This document shows, one piece after another, positions 52,758-61,969 of a stretch of DNA of 64,000 nucleotides. Each line of letters opens with the position of its first letter. The stretch's first letter is position 1. The position numbers were made by a program, and so were the translations under genes. The notes beneath the pieces were generated by a model that saw only the letters and a program-made list of their open reading frames with translations, did no database searches and was not told where the DNA came from. Source of the DNA: Massilistercora timonensis. GTDB lineage: Bacteria > Bacillota > Clostridia > Lachnospirales > Lachnospiraceae. The stretch covers positions 124,001 to 188,000 of the forward strand of contig NZ_LT990039.1 of assembly GCF_900312975.1 (NCBI RefSeq), read 5' to 3'.

Positions 52758-54299
52758 TCATTTCTGTTCTATCTCCAGACTCCGGATCTTACCGTGTCTG
52801 ATGTTCTCATCCGTTTCCTTCATGGCCTGGGCCAGCTTCCCGATCAGGTCCCGGGCCAACACACTGTATCTCCCTTTTTCCTCCCGGGCCAGATCTCCGG
52901 CTCTGCCGTGAAGCCAGGTTCCCAGAAGGGCGGCCGCTTCACAGGAGATCCCCTGGGCAAGAAGCCCTGCGATAATACCAGCCAGAACATCCCCCGATCC
53001 TGCCTTTGCCATAGCGCTGTTCCCGGTGGGATTCAGGTAAGTGCGCCCCTCTCCCTTTTGGATCAGGGTCACAGAATCCTTCAGCACACAGCCAAGCCCT
53101 GTCCCTGCGGCAAAGGTTCGAAGGGCTTCCGGCCGGTTCGCCCGGATCTGATCTGTGGGGATCCCGGTCAGCCGTTCCATTTCCTTCAGATGAGGCGTGA
53201 AAATGTAGTCCCTGTGCCGAAGCTCTGACAGCCACTCCCGGTGCGCCCCCAGAAGATTCAGTCCGTCCGCGTCGATCACCGCAGGCTTCTCTCCTTCCAG
53301 CGCCACTGTCTCAAGAATCTTCCGGGAGGTCTCTCCGGTCCCAAGCCCAGAACCGCAAAGAACCACGTCCGCCCAGGAAAGAAGCCCAAGAAGCTCTTCC
53401 CGGTCATAGTCCTGATAGGGCTTTACGATAGCCTCCGGCAGAAGCTGCTGCAGGATCGGCCTGTTTTCTTCCGGCGTGTAGATCTGAACCAGCCCCGCCC
53501 CTGCAGAATAAGCCGCGGCGGCGTTAAAGAAGGCGGCGCCGCACATTCCTTTGCTCCCTGCGATCACCAGCAGCCGTCCATAAGTTCCCTTGTGGGAATC
53601 TTCCGGCCGCTCCGGCAAAAGCTGAGCGTATTCTTGCTCTGACAGAAGAACTGCCGTACCGGGATCCTGTTCAAGGGGAACTTCGCTGATCCCAATCTCT
53701 CTTGGGATCACCTGCCCGGCATATTTCTTCCCCGGATAGAGAAGAAGGCCGATCTTCCTTGCCTGGAAGGTCACCGTATAATCCGCCGCAAAAGCAGTGC
53801 CCAGCACCTGTCCGGTATCCGCGGACACCCCGGAGGGAATATCCACCGCCACTTTCGTCCCGGAAGAAGCATTCATCTGCCGGATCAGCTCCCGGTAGCT
53901 TCCTCCCACTTCACGGCTCAACCCTACTCCAAAGACGGCATCCACTATGATACTATATTCACCGGATTCCCATTGGTCACTGATCCTTCCGCCTGCCTGC
54001 ACAAACCGTTCCATCTGGACTGCAGTTTCTTCCGTACAATGGCTTCTGTTCCCCGCCATCAAAAGAGTAACCTTCCCGCCTTTTTCCAGCAGGAGCCGCC
54101 CGATGGCAAAACCGTCTCCCCCGTTATTTCCGGAACCGCACACGATACACACACAGGAGAGATCCAGTCCCGCTTCCTCAAAGAAACGGACACATTCTCT
54201 GGCGGCTCGTTCCATCAGTTCCAGAGACGGAACCCCAAGAGTCTGTATCGTATACTGGTCCGCCGCCTTCATCTGGCCGCCGCCCGGAAGATATTCCAT
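52758..54299 (-). CDS. nnrDE: bifunctional NAD(P)HX epimerase/dehydratase
   Basis: A 513-residue fusion that repairs hydrated NADH/NADPH. The N-terminal epimerase (YjeF_N, about residues 1-215) has VCIVCGSGNNGGDGFAIGRLLLEKG and VDIPSGVSADTG; the C-terminal dehydratase (about 225-500) has RLLVIAGSKGMCGAAFFNAAAAYSAGAGLV, DADGLNLL and the closing NSAMAKAGSGDVLAGIIAGLLAQG motif. It precedes alr by 12 bases or so, forming nnrDE-alr-mazF. Confidence 0.95.
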   Translation of the reverse strand: MEYLPGGGQMKAADQYTIQTLGVPSLELMERAARECVRFFEEAGLDLSCVCIVCGSGNNGGDGFAIGRLLLEKGGKVTLLMAGNRSHCTEETAVQMERFVQAGGRISDQWESGEYSIIVDAVFGVGLSREVGGSYRELIRQMNASSGTKVAVDIPSGVSADTGQVLGTAFAADYTVTFQARKIGLLLYPGKKYAGQVIPREIGISEVPLEQDPGTAVLLSEQEYAQLLPERPEDSHKGTYGRLLVIAGSKGMCGAAFFNAAAAYSAGAGLVQIYTPEENRPILQQLLPEAIVKPYQDYDREELLGLLSWADVVLCGSGLGTGETSRKILETVALEGEKPAVIDADGLNLLGAHREWLSELRHRDYIFTPHLKEMERLTGIPTDQIRANRPEALRTFAAGTGLGCVLKDSVTLIQKGEGRTYLNPTGNSAMAKAGSGDVLAGIIAGLLAQGISCEAAALLGTWLHGRAGDLAREEKGRYSVLARDLIGKLAQAMKETDENIRHGKIRSLEIEQK

Positions 54300-54402
54300 A
54301 TGCTCACCTCATTTACCCAGGTTTCCAAACATTTCTGATTATAAAGAACGTGCGAAGGCAGGCCTGTCTGAACACGCTCACCGTCACACGTTACTCTCGG
54401 AT

Positions 54403-55053
54403 CTATTTATGTTCTTTGTTATATCTGCTGATATTATAAGACAGCTGCATCAGACTTTCTGACAAGTGGACATTCTCCACAATGATATTCTCCGGAAGAT
54501 TCAGATCTGTATGAGCGAAATTCCAGATCGCCCGCACCCCGTTTTCCACCAGCATATTGGCCACTTCGATGGCCTTCTCCTTGGGGATGGTCAGCACCGC
54601 GATATCCACCTCATTCCTCTGGACAAAGCCTTTAAGCTCGTCCATCATACGGATGGGAACGCCCCGGATCGCCACTCCCTGCAGCCTTGGATTCACATCG
54701 AAGATCCCTTTCAGGATGAAGCCCCGCTTCTCGAACGCCGCGTAATTAGCCAGCGCCTGTCCCAGATTACCGGCTCCGATGATGATGATATTATGGTCTT
54801 CCTCCAAGCCTAAGATCTTGCCGATCTCCGTATATAAATACTTTACATTATATCCATAGCCCTGCTGGCCAAATCCTCCAAAATTATTCAGATCCTGCCG
54901 GATCTGGGATGCTGTCACCTTCATCCGTTTGCTTAAGTCATTGGAGGAGATCCGCTCCACTCCATTCTCCAGCAGCTCTCCTAAATATCTGTAGTACCTT
55001 GGCAGTCTGCGAATAACTGCCTGTGAAATCTCTCTGCCTTCCACAATTTTCAC
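54403..55053 (-). CDS. rex: redox-sensing transcriptional repressor Rex
   Basis: A 216-residue Rex repressor that senses the NADH/NAD ratio. The winged-helix domain has ISQAVIRRLPRYYRYLGELLENGVERISSNDLSKRMKVTASQIRQDLNNFGGFGQQGYGY (positions 10-68), and the NAD-binding Rossmann fold starts IIIIGAGNLGQALANYAAFEKRG. The C-terminal helix (HLSESLMQLSYNISRY) is the swapped domain. Two GTG starts (55053, 55044) are possible; the second has better spacing from GGAAGG. It has a strong promoter divergent from the ABC-F gene. No clear Rex operator is seen at this promoter. Confidence 0.95.
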   Translation of the reverse strand: MKIVEGREISQAVIRRLPRYYRYLGELLENGVERISSNDLSKRMKVTASQIRQDLNNFGGFGQQGYGYNVKYLYTEIGKILGLEEDHNIIIIGAGNLGQALANYAAFEKRGFILKGIFDVNPRLQGVAIRGVPIRMMDELKGFVQRNEVDIAVLTIPKEKAIEVANMLVENGVRAIWNFAHTDLNLPENIIVENVHLSESLMQLSYNISRYNKEHK

Positions 55054-55076
55054 CTTCCTGTTCCATTCTAGAGTTT

Positions 55077-55105
55077 ATTATATAGAATTGTCTGTACAAA
55101 GTCAA
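55077..55105 (-). promoter_or_regulatory. sigma-A promoter of rex
   Basis: TTGACT (55100-55105) and a perfect TATAAT (55077-55082) with a 17-base spacer on the minus strand, about 25 bases before the first GTG start. Confidence 0.8.
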
Positions 55106-55113
55106 ACTTTTAG

Positions 55114-55141
55114 TTGTTTTTTGTCCTGTTTCCGCTATAAT
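55114..55141 (+). promoter_or_regulatory. sigma-A promoter of the ABC-F gene
   Basis: TTGTTT (55114-55119) and a perfect TATAAT (55136-55141) with a 16-base spacer. It is back to back with the rex promoter, only eight bases apart at the -35 elements. Confidence 0.65.
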
Positions 55142-55172
55142 GAAAACGTATGCGAAAGATTTGGAGGCGCTT

Positions 55173-57098
55173 ATGATACTTGCATGTCACGGGATTGAAA
55201 AAGCATTTGGAGAGGAAGTCATCGTTCATGACGGCTCCTTTCATATAGAAGAATATGAGAAAACAGCCCTGGTGGGGTCAAATGGCGCAGGAAAGACCAC
55301 TCTGCTTAAGATGATCGTGGGAGAACTTCTCCCCGACGCCGGCTCTGTCACCATCGCCAAAGACAAGACCCTGGGCTATCTTGCCCAGCACCAGGAGATG
55401 ACCGGCGACAACACCATTTACCAGGAAGTGCGTACCGCCAAGGCGCACATTTTCCAGATGGAGCAGCGGATCCGGGAGATCGAACTTGCCATGCCACACC
55501 TTACAGGTGAACGGCTTGAAGAAGAAATGGAGACCTACAACCGGCTGACCACTCAGTTTGAGGCGGAAAATGGCTACGCCTGCGAGAGCGAGATCACCGG
55601 CGTCCTGAAGGGCCTTGGCTTTGAGGAAGCGGATTTCTCCAAGGCCATCGATACCCTCTCCGGCGGCCAGAAGACCCGGGTGGCTCTTGGCAAACTTCTC
55701 CTTCAGAAGCCGGATATCCTGCTTCTGGACGAGCCTACCAACCACCTGGACTTAAATTCCATCGCCTGGCTGGAGACCTACCTTCTGAATTACCAGGGGG
55801 CGGTTCTCATCGTCTCCCACGACCGGTACTTTCTCAACCGGGTAGTCACCAAGGTGGTGGAGATCGAACAGGGAGAACTTCACACCTATCTTGGAAATTA
55901 TACGGATTATGCCGCCAAAAAAAAGCAGGTTCAGGAGGCAAAACTGAAGGCATACTTAAATCAGCAGCAGGAGATCCGCCATCAGGAAGCAGTCATTGAA
56001 AAGCTCCGGTCCTTCAACCGGGAGAAATCCATCAAGCGGGCGGAAAGCCGGGAGAAAATGCTGGAGAAGATCAAAGTCATCGACAAACCGGCCGCCCCTG
56101 ACACGGAGATCCACCTGAAGCTGGAGCCCTCCTGCCAGAGCGGCAATGATGTGCTGAGCGTAGAACACCTAAGCAAGGCATTCCCTCCCCAGGTATTATT
56201 TTCCGACGTCAGCTTTGAGATCCGCCGCGGGGAACACGTGGCGGTGATCGGGGACAACGGTACCGGCAAGACCACCCTTCTGAAGATCCTGAACCGGGTC
56301 ACAGAGGCGGATTCCGGACTCTTCCGCCTTGGGACCAACGTGCATATCGGCTATTACGACCAGGAACATCATGTCCTTCACATGGAAAAGACCATCTTTG
56401 AAGAGATCTCGGACGACTACCCTGCCCTTACCAACACTCAGATCCGGAATATGCTGGCTGCCTTCCTCTTCACCGGCGACGATGTGTTCAAGCGGATCGG
56501 GGACTTAAGCGGCGGCGAACGGGGACGGGTGTCTCTTGCAAAGCTTATGCTCTCCGAGGCCAATTTCCTGATCTTGGATGAGCCCACCAACCACCTGGAC
56601 ATCGCCTCCAAAGAGATCCTGGAACGGGCGCTGAACGACTACACCGGAACGGTGCTCTACGTCTCCCATGACCGGTACTTTATCAATCAGACTGCCACCC
56701 GGATCCTGGACCTGGTAAACCAGAAATTTGTCAACTATATTGGAAATTACGACTACTATCTGGAGAAAAAGGAAGAGCTTACCGCCGCTTACAGCAAGCC
56801 CGACCAGGCAGATCGCCCTGCGGATATCTCCTCCCCTGCTTCCTCCTCCGGCTCTAAGCTTGACTGGCAGGAGCAAAAGGAAGCCCAGGCCAGGGAACGC
56901 AAGCGGCAAAATGAATTAAAGCGCACGGAAACACGCATCGAAGAGCTGGAAACCCGCAGTAGCCAAATCGATGAAGAGATGACCCAGGAAGAGGTCTACA
57001 CTAACTCCGTCCGCTGCCAGGAACTGGCCCGGGAAAAAGCTGATATCCAGGAAGAACTGGAAACCTTATATGAACGCTGGGAGGAACTGGCACAATAA
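55173..57098 (+). CDS. ABC-F family ATP-binding protein (ribosome-acting type)
   Basis: About 641 residues with two ABC domains and no membrane domain. Walker A sites: GSNGAGKTTLLKMI and GDNGTGKTTLLKIL; signatures: LSGGQKTRVALGKLLL and LSGGERGRVSLAKLML; Walker B regions: LLDEPTNHLDL and LDEPTNHLDIASKE. The linker carries KKKQVQEAKLKAYLNQQQEIRHQEAVIEKLRSFNREKSIKRAESREKMLEKI, and the C-terminus is a coiled coil. Such proteins act on the ribosome E-site in translation rescue or drug protection; a housekeeping role is more likely here. The start at 55173 has GGAGG five bases upstream. Confidence 0.9.
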   Translation: MILACHGIEKAFGEEVIVHDGSFHIEEYEKTALVGSNGAGKTTLLKMIVGELLPDAGSVTIAKDKTLGYLAQHQEMTGDNTIYQEVRTAKAHIFQMEQRIREIELAMPHLTGERLEEEMETYNRLTTQFEAENGYACESEITGVLKGLGFEEADFSKAIDTLSGGQKTRVALGKLLLQKPDILLLDEPTNHLDLNSIAWLETYLLNYQGAVLIVSHDRYFLNRVVTKVVEIEQGELHTYLGNYTDYAAKKKQVQEAKLKAYLNQQQEIRHQEAVIEKLRSFNREKSIKRAESREKMLEKIKVIDKPAAPDTEIHLKLEPSCQSGNDVLSVEHLSKAFPPQVLFSDVSFEIRRGEHVAVIGDNGTGKTTLLKILNRVTEADSGLFRLGTNVHIGYYDQEHHVLHMEKTIFEEISDDYPALTNTQIRNMLAAFLFTGDDVFKRIGDLSGGERGRVSLAKLMLSEANFLILDEPTNHLDIASKEILERALNDYTGTVLYVSHDRYFINQTATRILDLVNQKFVNYIGNYDYYLEKKEELTAAYSKPDQADRPADISSPASSSGSKLDWQEQKEAQARERKRQNELKRTETRIEELETRSSQIDEEMTQEEVYTNSVRCQELAREKADIQEELETLYERWEELAQ

Positions 57099-57117
57099 AA
57101 TATGACTGAAAAGAAAC

Positions 57118-57150
57118 GGGACAGCGCCGCCAGGCGCCGTCCCTCTTTTT
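57118..57150. terminator. bidirectional terminator between the ABC-F gene and pepD
   Basis: GGGAC and GCGCC pair with GGCGC and GTCCC across a short GCCA loop, with one bulge on each side, followed by CTCTTTTT on the plus strand. It lies between the convergent ABC-F and pepD stop codons, and TTTCTTTT flanks it on the other side. Confidence 0.85.
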
Positions 57151-57167
57151 AACATTTTAAGAAATGC

Positions 57168-58616
57168 TTACTTCAGTTCTTTCAGGATCTCCTTTAAGAA
57201 TTCCCAGGTACGCTCTGTGGAAGCGATATCCAGCTTCTCATTAAAGGAATGGATGTCCAGGATGTTGGGGCCAAAGGATACACAGTCCAGATCCGGGCGT
57301 TTTCCAAGGAACAGCCCGCACTCCAGTCCTGCGTGCACCGCAGATACCACCGGCTCTTTCCCGAACATTTTCTCATAGATCTCTACCATGACTTTCCGAA
57401 GTTCCGAATCCGGATTAAACTGCCATGCCGGATACTCGCTGATGGTCCTGGTGGTTCCTCCAACCACTTTTCCGCACTGCTCCAGCTGCTCTCTCAGCTG
57501 CTGCTTCCGGCTCTCCACAGAGCTGCGGATCAGGTAAACGGTGCGTACCTTGTCTTCCGAGGTCTCCACCACGCCGATATTCAGAGAAGTCTCTACCAGA
57601 CCTTTCAGCTTCCTGCTGTACTCAATAAGACCGTTGGGGCAAAGCATCAGATATGCGAGCACCCGCTCTCCTGCCTCTTTGGTCAAGGCCGCCTCTTTGG
57701 CTGTGCCTTCTGCCGCTGCCGTCACATCCAGGGTGGGTTCTTCTCCCATAAATTCCCCAAGCCAGATCTCCTTCATCTCTTCTGCCATAGCAAGGATCTT
57801 GTCCACATCCTTTTCCGCTGCCAGCAGTACTGCTTCGGACTCGGAGGCGATCACGTTGTCTTTGGAACCGCCGTTGATGGAGATCAGGTCGAAGGCTACT
57901 TCTTTCTGGATCCGATAGAGAAGCCGTCCCAGCATCTTGTGAGCGTTTCCTCTCTGGCGATGGATCTCATTTCCAGAATGTCCGCCCAGAAGCCCGTGGA
58001 CCTTGATGCGAACCTTCGTCCCTTCCTTTGTCTCTCTTGCCACCGGGATCAGGGTCTCAAACACGATACCGCCTGCGCAGCCGGAAGTCAGGACGCCTTC
58101 CTCCTCGGAGTCGATATTCAGAAGCTTCTTTCCCTTTAATCCGGACAGATCCACAGCTTCCGCTCCGCCCATACCAGTCTCCTCATCTACGGTAAATACT
58201 GCCTCGATGGGAGGATGGGGGATATCATTGCTGTCCAGGATTGCCATGGCCATGGCAATGGCGATTCCGTCGTCGCCGCCAAGGGTAGTTCCCCGGGCCT
58301 TTACATAACCGTCTTCCACATAGAGATCCAGACCGTCGGTCTTGAAATCATGATCGGAATCCGGAGTTTTCTCACACACCATATCCATATGCCCCTGGAG
58401 GATCACCGGCTCGCTGTTCTCATAGCCTGGTGTCCCGGGCTTTTTGATGATCACGTCGTTGGCCTCATCCTGCTCTACTTCCAGCCCGCGCTCCTTAGCG
58501 AACGCCACGCAGTAATCACTGATGCGCTTTGTGTCGAAAGTCCCGTGGGGAATCTTACACAATTCCTCAAAAAAGTGAAAGACTCTTTCTGGTTTTACTT
58601 CTGTTAATACTGCCAT
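57168..58616 (-). CDS. pepD: aminoacyl-histidine dipeptidase (PepD)
   Basis: A 482-residue M20-family zinc peptidase that cleaves Xaa-His and other dipeptides. Zinc ligands: VILQGHMDMVCE, DGLDLYV...GGDDGIAIAMAMAILD, and FTVDEETGMGGAEAVDLSG; further: GLLGGHSGNEIHRQRGNAHKML and the C-terminal SAVHAGLECGLFLGKRPDLDCVSFGPNILDIHSFNEKLDIAST. Length fits PepD (about 480). A promoter and a terminator frame it as a single-gene unit. Confidence 0.94.
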   Translation of the reverse strand: MAVLTEVKPERVFHFFEELCKIPHGTFDTKRISDYCVAFAKERGLEVEQDEANDVIIKKPGTPGYENSEPVILQGHMDMVCEKTPDSDHDFKTDGLDLYVEDGYVKARGTTLGGDDGIAIAMAMAILDSNDIPHPPIEAVFTVDEETGMGGAEAVDLSGLKGKKLLNIDSEEEGVLTSGCAGGIVFETLIPVARETKEGTKVRIKVHGLLGGHSGNEIHRQRGNAHKMLGRLLYRIQKEVAFDLISINGGSKDNVIASESEAVLLAAEKDVDKILAMAEEMKEIWLGEFMGEEPTLDVTAAAEGTAKEAALTKEAGERVLAYLMLCPNGLIEYSRKLKGLVETSLNIGVVETSEDKVRTVYLIRSSVESRKQQLREQLEQCGKVVGGTTRTISEYPAWQFNPDSELRKVMVEIYEKMFGKEPVVSAVHAGLECGLFLGKRPDLDCVSFGPNILDIHSFNEKLDIASTERTWEFLKEILKELK

Positions 58617-58679
58617 GTTTCCTTACCTCTTTTCTTTTGCTTTCGGACCTCAAAAGAAGGTCCCCATATCCTACCTTCT

Positions 58680-58708
58680 ATTATGGAACTGAACTCATAA
58701 AAATTCAA
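58680..58708 (-). promoter_or_regulatory. probable sigma-A promoter of pepD
   Basis: TTGAAT (58703-58708) and CATAAT (58680-58685) with a 17-base spacer on the minus strand, about 64 bases before the start codon. Confidence 0.6.
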
Positions 58709-58756
58709 CCGGTTCCATAAAATAAAATCAAGAATCTATGATCGGCAGGATATCCC

Positions 58757-59719
58757 ATGAAACAAATCTTCCTGACAGCGGGGACACTCCTTCTCTTCGC
58801 GCTGATAATCCTGTTTCCCGGGGTGATCTTAGAGGGGGCGCAGGCCGGCCTGCTGCTCTGGTTTAACACGGTGCTTCCCGCTCTTCTCCCCTTTCTCATT
58901 CTGTCCAATCTCCTGCTTGGCTCCCCGGCGATCCAGGGCCTCGCCCGGTTCACCGGTCGTTTTTTGCGTCCCTTATTTGGCGTCTCTGATTATGGATCCT
59001 ATGTTATGCTCACCGGCTTTCTCTGTGGTTACCCAATGGGGAGTAAAACAGCTGCCGATCTCACCCGCGCCGGAAGGATCTCCCTGGAAGAAGGACAATA
59101 TCTTCTCTCCTTCTGCAACAACACAAGCCCCATGTTCGTCCTGGGATTCGTGGCTATCCAGTGTCTGCAGGCCCCTGCCCTGGCTCCCCTTTCCCTTCTC
59201 CTTCTGTGGATTCCCCCGCTGCTTCTAAGCTTTCTTTTCCGCCCCCGGAAATCCCGCCGTCATCCGAAAGAATGCACCGTTGCTCTGAGATCATCCGCTT
59301 TTGCAAAGAACCAGACAGTCCCAGGCGAGATCCCAGGTGGAATTGATAACGCCATCCTGGACGGCTTCACCGCCATCACCCGGATCGGAGGCTATATCAT
59401 CCTGTTTTCCATCCTGATCCAACTAATGCGCCTTCTTCCCTTCCGGGTATCCCTGCCCTTCCGGGTCCTGCTGTCCTCCCTGGAAGTCACAAACGGAGCC
59501 GTCCTGATCGGGAATCTTCCTCTTTCTTTTCCGGCCAGGTTCTCGCTTTGTATGGGGATGGTCTCCTTTGGCGGCTGGTGCTCCGTGGCTCAGACCCGGA
59601 GCATGATCCAGGGAAGCGGTCTCTCCATTTTCCCTTATATCATACAAAAACTGGCCACCGCAATGGTGACCAGTCTGTTATCTTTTCTTATGCTTTTATT
59701 CTGTCTGTCTAAAACTTAG
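58757..59719 (+). CDS. ylbJ: sporulation integral membrane protein YlbJ-like
   Basis: A 320-residue membrane protein with eight or more hydrophobic segments. The stretches LFPGVILEGAQAGLLLWFNTVLPALLPFLILSNLL, GFLCGYPMGSKTAADLTRAGRIS and YLLSFCNNTSPMFVLGF are the family marks of YlbJ, a spore-formation membrane protein related to nucleoside recognition (gate) proteins. The last four bases overlap the stop codon of the convergent coiled-coil gene. Confidence 0.85.
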   Translation: MKQIFLTAGTLLLFALIILFPGVILEGAQAGLLLWFNTVLPALLPFLILSNLLLGSPAIQGLARFTGRFLRPLFGVSDYGSYVMLTGFLCGYPMGSKTAADLTRAGRISLEEGQYLLSFCNNTSPMFVLGFVAIQCLQAPALAPLSLLLLWIPPLLLSFLFRPRKSRRHPKECTVALRSSAFAKNQTVPGEIPGGIDNAILDGFTAITRIGGYIILFSILIQLMRLLPFRVSLPFRVLLSSLEVTNGAVLIGNLPLSFPARFSLCMGMVSFGGWCSVAQTRSMIQGSGLSIFPYIIQKLATAMVTSLLSFLMLLFCLSKT

Positions 59720-60339
59720 ATCTCCTCGTCCAAATCAAAGGATTCTTCCTCCTCAACCGAAGTATTTCCATACTCTGCCTCAAGTCCCTGGGGCGACTGC
59801 TCCGGGATCTCCAGCTCAGACCGGTTGTTGCGGACCATGTCGTAACACTCCTGCAGGGAGTTGACCAGTCCGTCATATTTGGTGGTGTAGCTGTCCAGGG
59901 TATGTCCGATGATGCTCTCTGCATTTGCCAGAAGATCGTCGGTGTACTGCATCGCTCCGATGCGGATATCGTTGGCGTCCCTGGTGGCATTGTCCAGGAT
60001 CTCCTGGGCCTGCTCGGTGGCCGCGGTCACCACTTCATTTGCCTGGGCGTAAGCCTGCTGCATGATCTCATGCTCGCTGACCAGCTCGTTGGTCTGGATC
60101 TGGGCCTCCTCGATCATACTGTCCGCCTTTGCCTGGGCGTCTGCCAGGATGGCGTCCTTATTGGCGATGATCTTCTGATACCGCTTGATCTCGTCCGGGG
60201 TCTTCATGCGAAGTTCCCGCAGCAACTCATCCATCTGATCCTTGTTGACGATGATCTTCGTGGTGGACAGAGGCTGAAATTTACAACTGTCAATGTACTC
60301 CTCGATTTCTTCAATGATCTGTTCAATACGGCTGCTCAT
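59716..60339 (-). CDS. coiled-coil protein, DivIVA/ATPase-subunit-like
   Basis: A 207-residue, strongly charged helical protein. The centre (about 50-150) is a long coiled coil (AKADSMIEEAQIQTNELVSEHEIMQQAYAQANEVVTAATEQAQEILDNATRDANDI), and the tail is acidic (TSVEEEESFDLDEEI). Similar genes next to coaD are common in Lachnospiraceae and are called 'ATPase' or 'vacuolar-type ATPase subunit' in databases without proof. It overlaps the coaD stop codon by one base, so it is probably in the rsmD-coaD operon. Confidence 0.7.
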   Translation of the reverse strand: MSSRIEQIIEEIEEYIDSCKFQPLSTTKIIVNKDQMDELLRELRMKTPDEIKRYQKIIANKDAILADAQAKADSMIEEAQIQTNELVSEHEIMQQAYAQANEVVTAATEQAQEILDNATRDANDIRIGAMQYTDDLLANAESIIGHTLDSYTTKYDGLVNSLQECYDMVRNNRSELEIPEQSPQGLEAEYGNTSVEEEESFDLDEEI

Positions 60340-60833
60340 TATTTACACTCTCCTTTTTTGATTATTTTCTCCCGCACCTGCGCCTCAATCGCCTCCGGCA
60401 CGAATTGAGAAATATCCCCTCCAAAAGCTGCCACTTCTTTCACGATCGTGGAACTCAGATAAGAATGCTCCAGGCTTGTGGTAAGAAAAACCGTCTCCAC
60501 GGCGGGCTCCAGCTTGTGATTGGTCTGAGCCATCTGAAGCTCATACTCAAAATCCGTGACCGCCCTCAGTCCTCTCACCACCATCCGGGCTTCCATCTTT
60601 CTGGCAAATTCCACTAACAATCCCTCAAATGGAACCACTTTGACGTTTGGTAAGTCTTTTGTAGTCTCTTCTAACATTCTAACACGTTCTTCTACCGAAA
60701 ACAACGGCATTTTTGCCTTATTATACAATACTCCGACAATTAATTCGTCCACCATATGACAGGAACGCCGGATAATATCCAGGTGGCCATAAGTGACCGG
60801 ATCAAAGCTGCCCGGATAGACCGCTCTTAACAT
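60339..60833 (-). CDS. coaD: phosphopantetheine adenylyltransferase
   Basis: Transfers AMP from ATP to 4'-phosphopantetheine in CoA synthesis. 164 residues, the family norm. The nucleotidyl-transfer motif is [21 protein letters not shown], with [77 protein letters not shown] the normal C-terminal part. It overlaps the end of rsmD by seven bases. Confidence 0.97.
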   Translation of the reverse strand: MLRAVYPGSFDPVTYGHLDIIRRSCHMVDELIVGVLYNKAKMPLFSVEERVRMLEETTKDLPNVKVVPFEGLLVEFARKMEARMVVRGLRAVTDFEYELQMAQTNHKLEPAVETVFLTTSLEHSYLSSTIVKEVAAFGGDISQFVPEAIEAQVREKIIKKGECK

Positions 60834-61396
60834 ACCGTTTTCCTCCCCTTTGGCTCGATAAACACATGCTTGTTTGTCTTATAAATCTTGGTCTTGATCG
60901 CAGTAAAGCCCAGGCTGTCCAGATAATCAAACTCCGTCTCCCTGGCAGCCTCCACGATGATCACACCCTCCTCCGCCAGAAGCTCCGAACCCGCCAGATA
61001 TTCCAGCGCCTCCCGCTCCAGGCCCTTTCCATAGGGCGGATCCATGAAAATAAAATCAAACTGCTGATTGCCTTCCAGTCTTTTAAGCGCTGTCAGCACA
61101 TCCACCGGCATAGTCTCCCCCTTCTGGAAAAGCCGGGTATGCTTCAGATTCTCCTTGATACAGGCAATAGCATTCGGATTATTGTCTACAAAGTACGCCT
61201 TCATGGCTCCGCGGCTCAGCGCCTCGATCCCGATTCCGCCGCTTCCTGCGAAAAGATCCAGAAAAATACAATCATAGAGGTAGGGCGTCAGCATATTAAA
61301 CAGTGTCTCTTTGATCCGGTCCGTGGTGGGCCGGGTCTCGAAACCATCCAGCGTCTTCAGTTGTAATCTCCTGGCAGTGCCCGCGATCACCCTCAT
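60827..61396 (-). CDS. rsmD: 16S rRNA (guanine966-N2)-methyltransferase RsmD
   Basis: About 189 residues. The SAM loop is [28 protein letters not shown] and the catalytic DPPY motif is [13 protein letters not shown]. It methylates G966 in the 30S subunit. I start it at the ATG at 61396 with GAGG seven bases upstream. rsmD-coaD is a common pair. Confidence 0.94.
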   Translation of the reverse strand: MRVIAGTARRLQLKTLDGFETRPTTDRIKETLFNMLTPYLYDCIFLDLFAGSGGIGIEALSRGAMKAYFVDNNPNAIACIKENLKHTRLFQKGETMPVDVLTALKRLEGNQQFDFIFMDPPYGKGLEREALEYLAGSELLAEEGVIIVEAARETEFDYLDSLGFTAIKTKIYKTNKHVFIEPKGRKTVC

Positions 61397-61463
61397 ATCA
61401 AAACCTCGCAAATGATGTAATATTTGCGTTTATTATAAATATTCACGGCAGAAAAGTCAATCG

Positions 61464-61562
61464 AGGACGTAGCATCTTTTCACTTTACTACGTCCTAAAT
61501 TGCGTTTTACCCTGTACCCAAATGCAAAATGGGGTGTACCAAACTGCACTTTTCCCTGTACC
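61464..61562. repeat. 22-bp-unit/hairpin repeat, copy B (inverted)
   Basis: On the minus strand, units starting GGTACAGG (61562), GGTACACC (61540) and GGTACAGG (61518) are spaced exactly 22 bases, and AGGACGTAG begins 22 bases after the third. AGGACGTAG (61488-61496) pairs with CTACGTCCT in its inverted partner (61464-61472); the inner part of the hairpin is decayed. Orientation is opposite to copy C, so the units point at the padR gene and the hairpin away from it. Confidence 0.82.
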
Positions 61563-61568
61563 TTTTTG

Positions 61569-61625
61569 TTGACTTTCTACTACTATGTGTTACAATATAG
61601 TTAAGATTACTACTATGTATTACAA
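61569..61625 (+). promoter_or_regulatory. padR promoter with a repeated operator-like motif
   Basis: TTGACT (61569-61574), 16 bases, TACAAT (61591-61596). The 18-base motif TACTACTATGTGTTACAA (61578-61595) overlaps the -10 and recurs with one change at 61608-61625, 30 bases on, just before the start codon. Such a pair suits autoregulation by the PadR protein, which is inferred. Confidence 0.65.
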
Positions 61626-61639
61626 GGTAGGTGATGCGT

Positions 61640-61966
61640 ATGTTTGACAAGTCCCAACTGCTGCGTGGGACACTGGAAGGCTGTATCCTGAAGATCCTCT
61701 CAGATCACACCACTTACGGATATGAAATTGTCACAAAGCTTCAGGAGTATGGCTTCAAAGAGGTACGTGAAGGAACGATCTATCCACTTCTTTTAAGACT
61801 GGAGAACAAGGGCATTATTTCTTCTCAGTTTTGCCCTTCACCGCTGGGACCCCGCAGGAAATATTATTCCATCACACCGGATGGCTTGCTTTATCTGGAG
61901 GAATTTAAGCGCTCCTGGAAACAAATTTCAAAATCGATCAATCATATTTTTGAAATGGAGGAATGA
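61640..61966 (+). CDS. PadR family transcriptional regulator
   Basis: About 108 residues: winged helix LLRGTLEGCILKILSDHTTYGYEIVTKLQEYGFKEVREGTIYPLLLRLENKGIISSQF, then PRRKYYSITPDGLLYLEEFKRSWKQISKSINHIF, the standard small PadR pattern. The repeat motif near its promoter is likely its own operator. It precedes a membrane-protein gene by three bases, as in the many PadR-plus-membrane-protein pairs of Firmicutes. The start among 61631 (GTG), 61634 and 61640 (ATG) is uncertain. Confidence 0.92.
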   Translation: MFDKSQLLRGTLEGCILKILSDHTTYGYEIVTKLQEYGFKEVREGTIYPLLLRLENKGIISSQFCPSPLGPRRKYYSITPDGLLYLEEFKRSWKQISKSINHIFEMEE

Positions 61967-61969
61967 CCT

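Noticed and set aside
51702-53228. 508-codon plus-strand frame opposite alr and nnrDE
   Set aside because: It spans two well-identified minus-strand genes and has no ribosome site; the amino acid content is unusual, rich in His and Arg.
55083-55113. Possible Rex operator between the rex and ABC-F promoters
   Set aside because: TTGTCTGTACAA has a short dyad but does not fit the TTGTGAA-type Rex box with its 18-base spacing.
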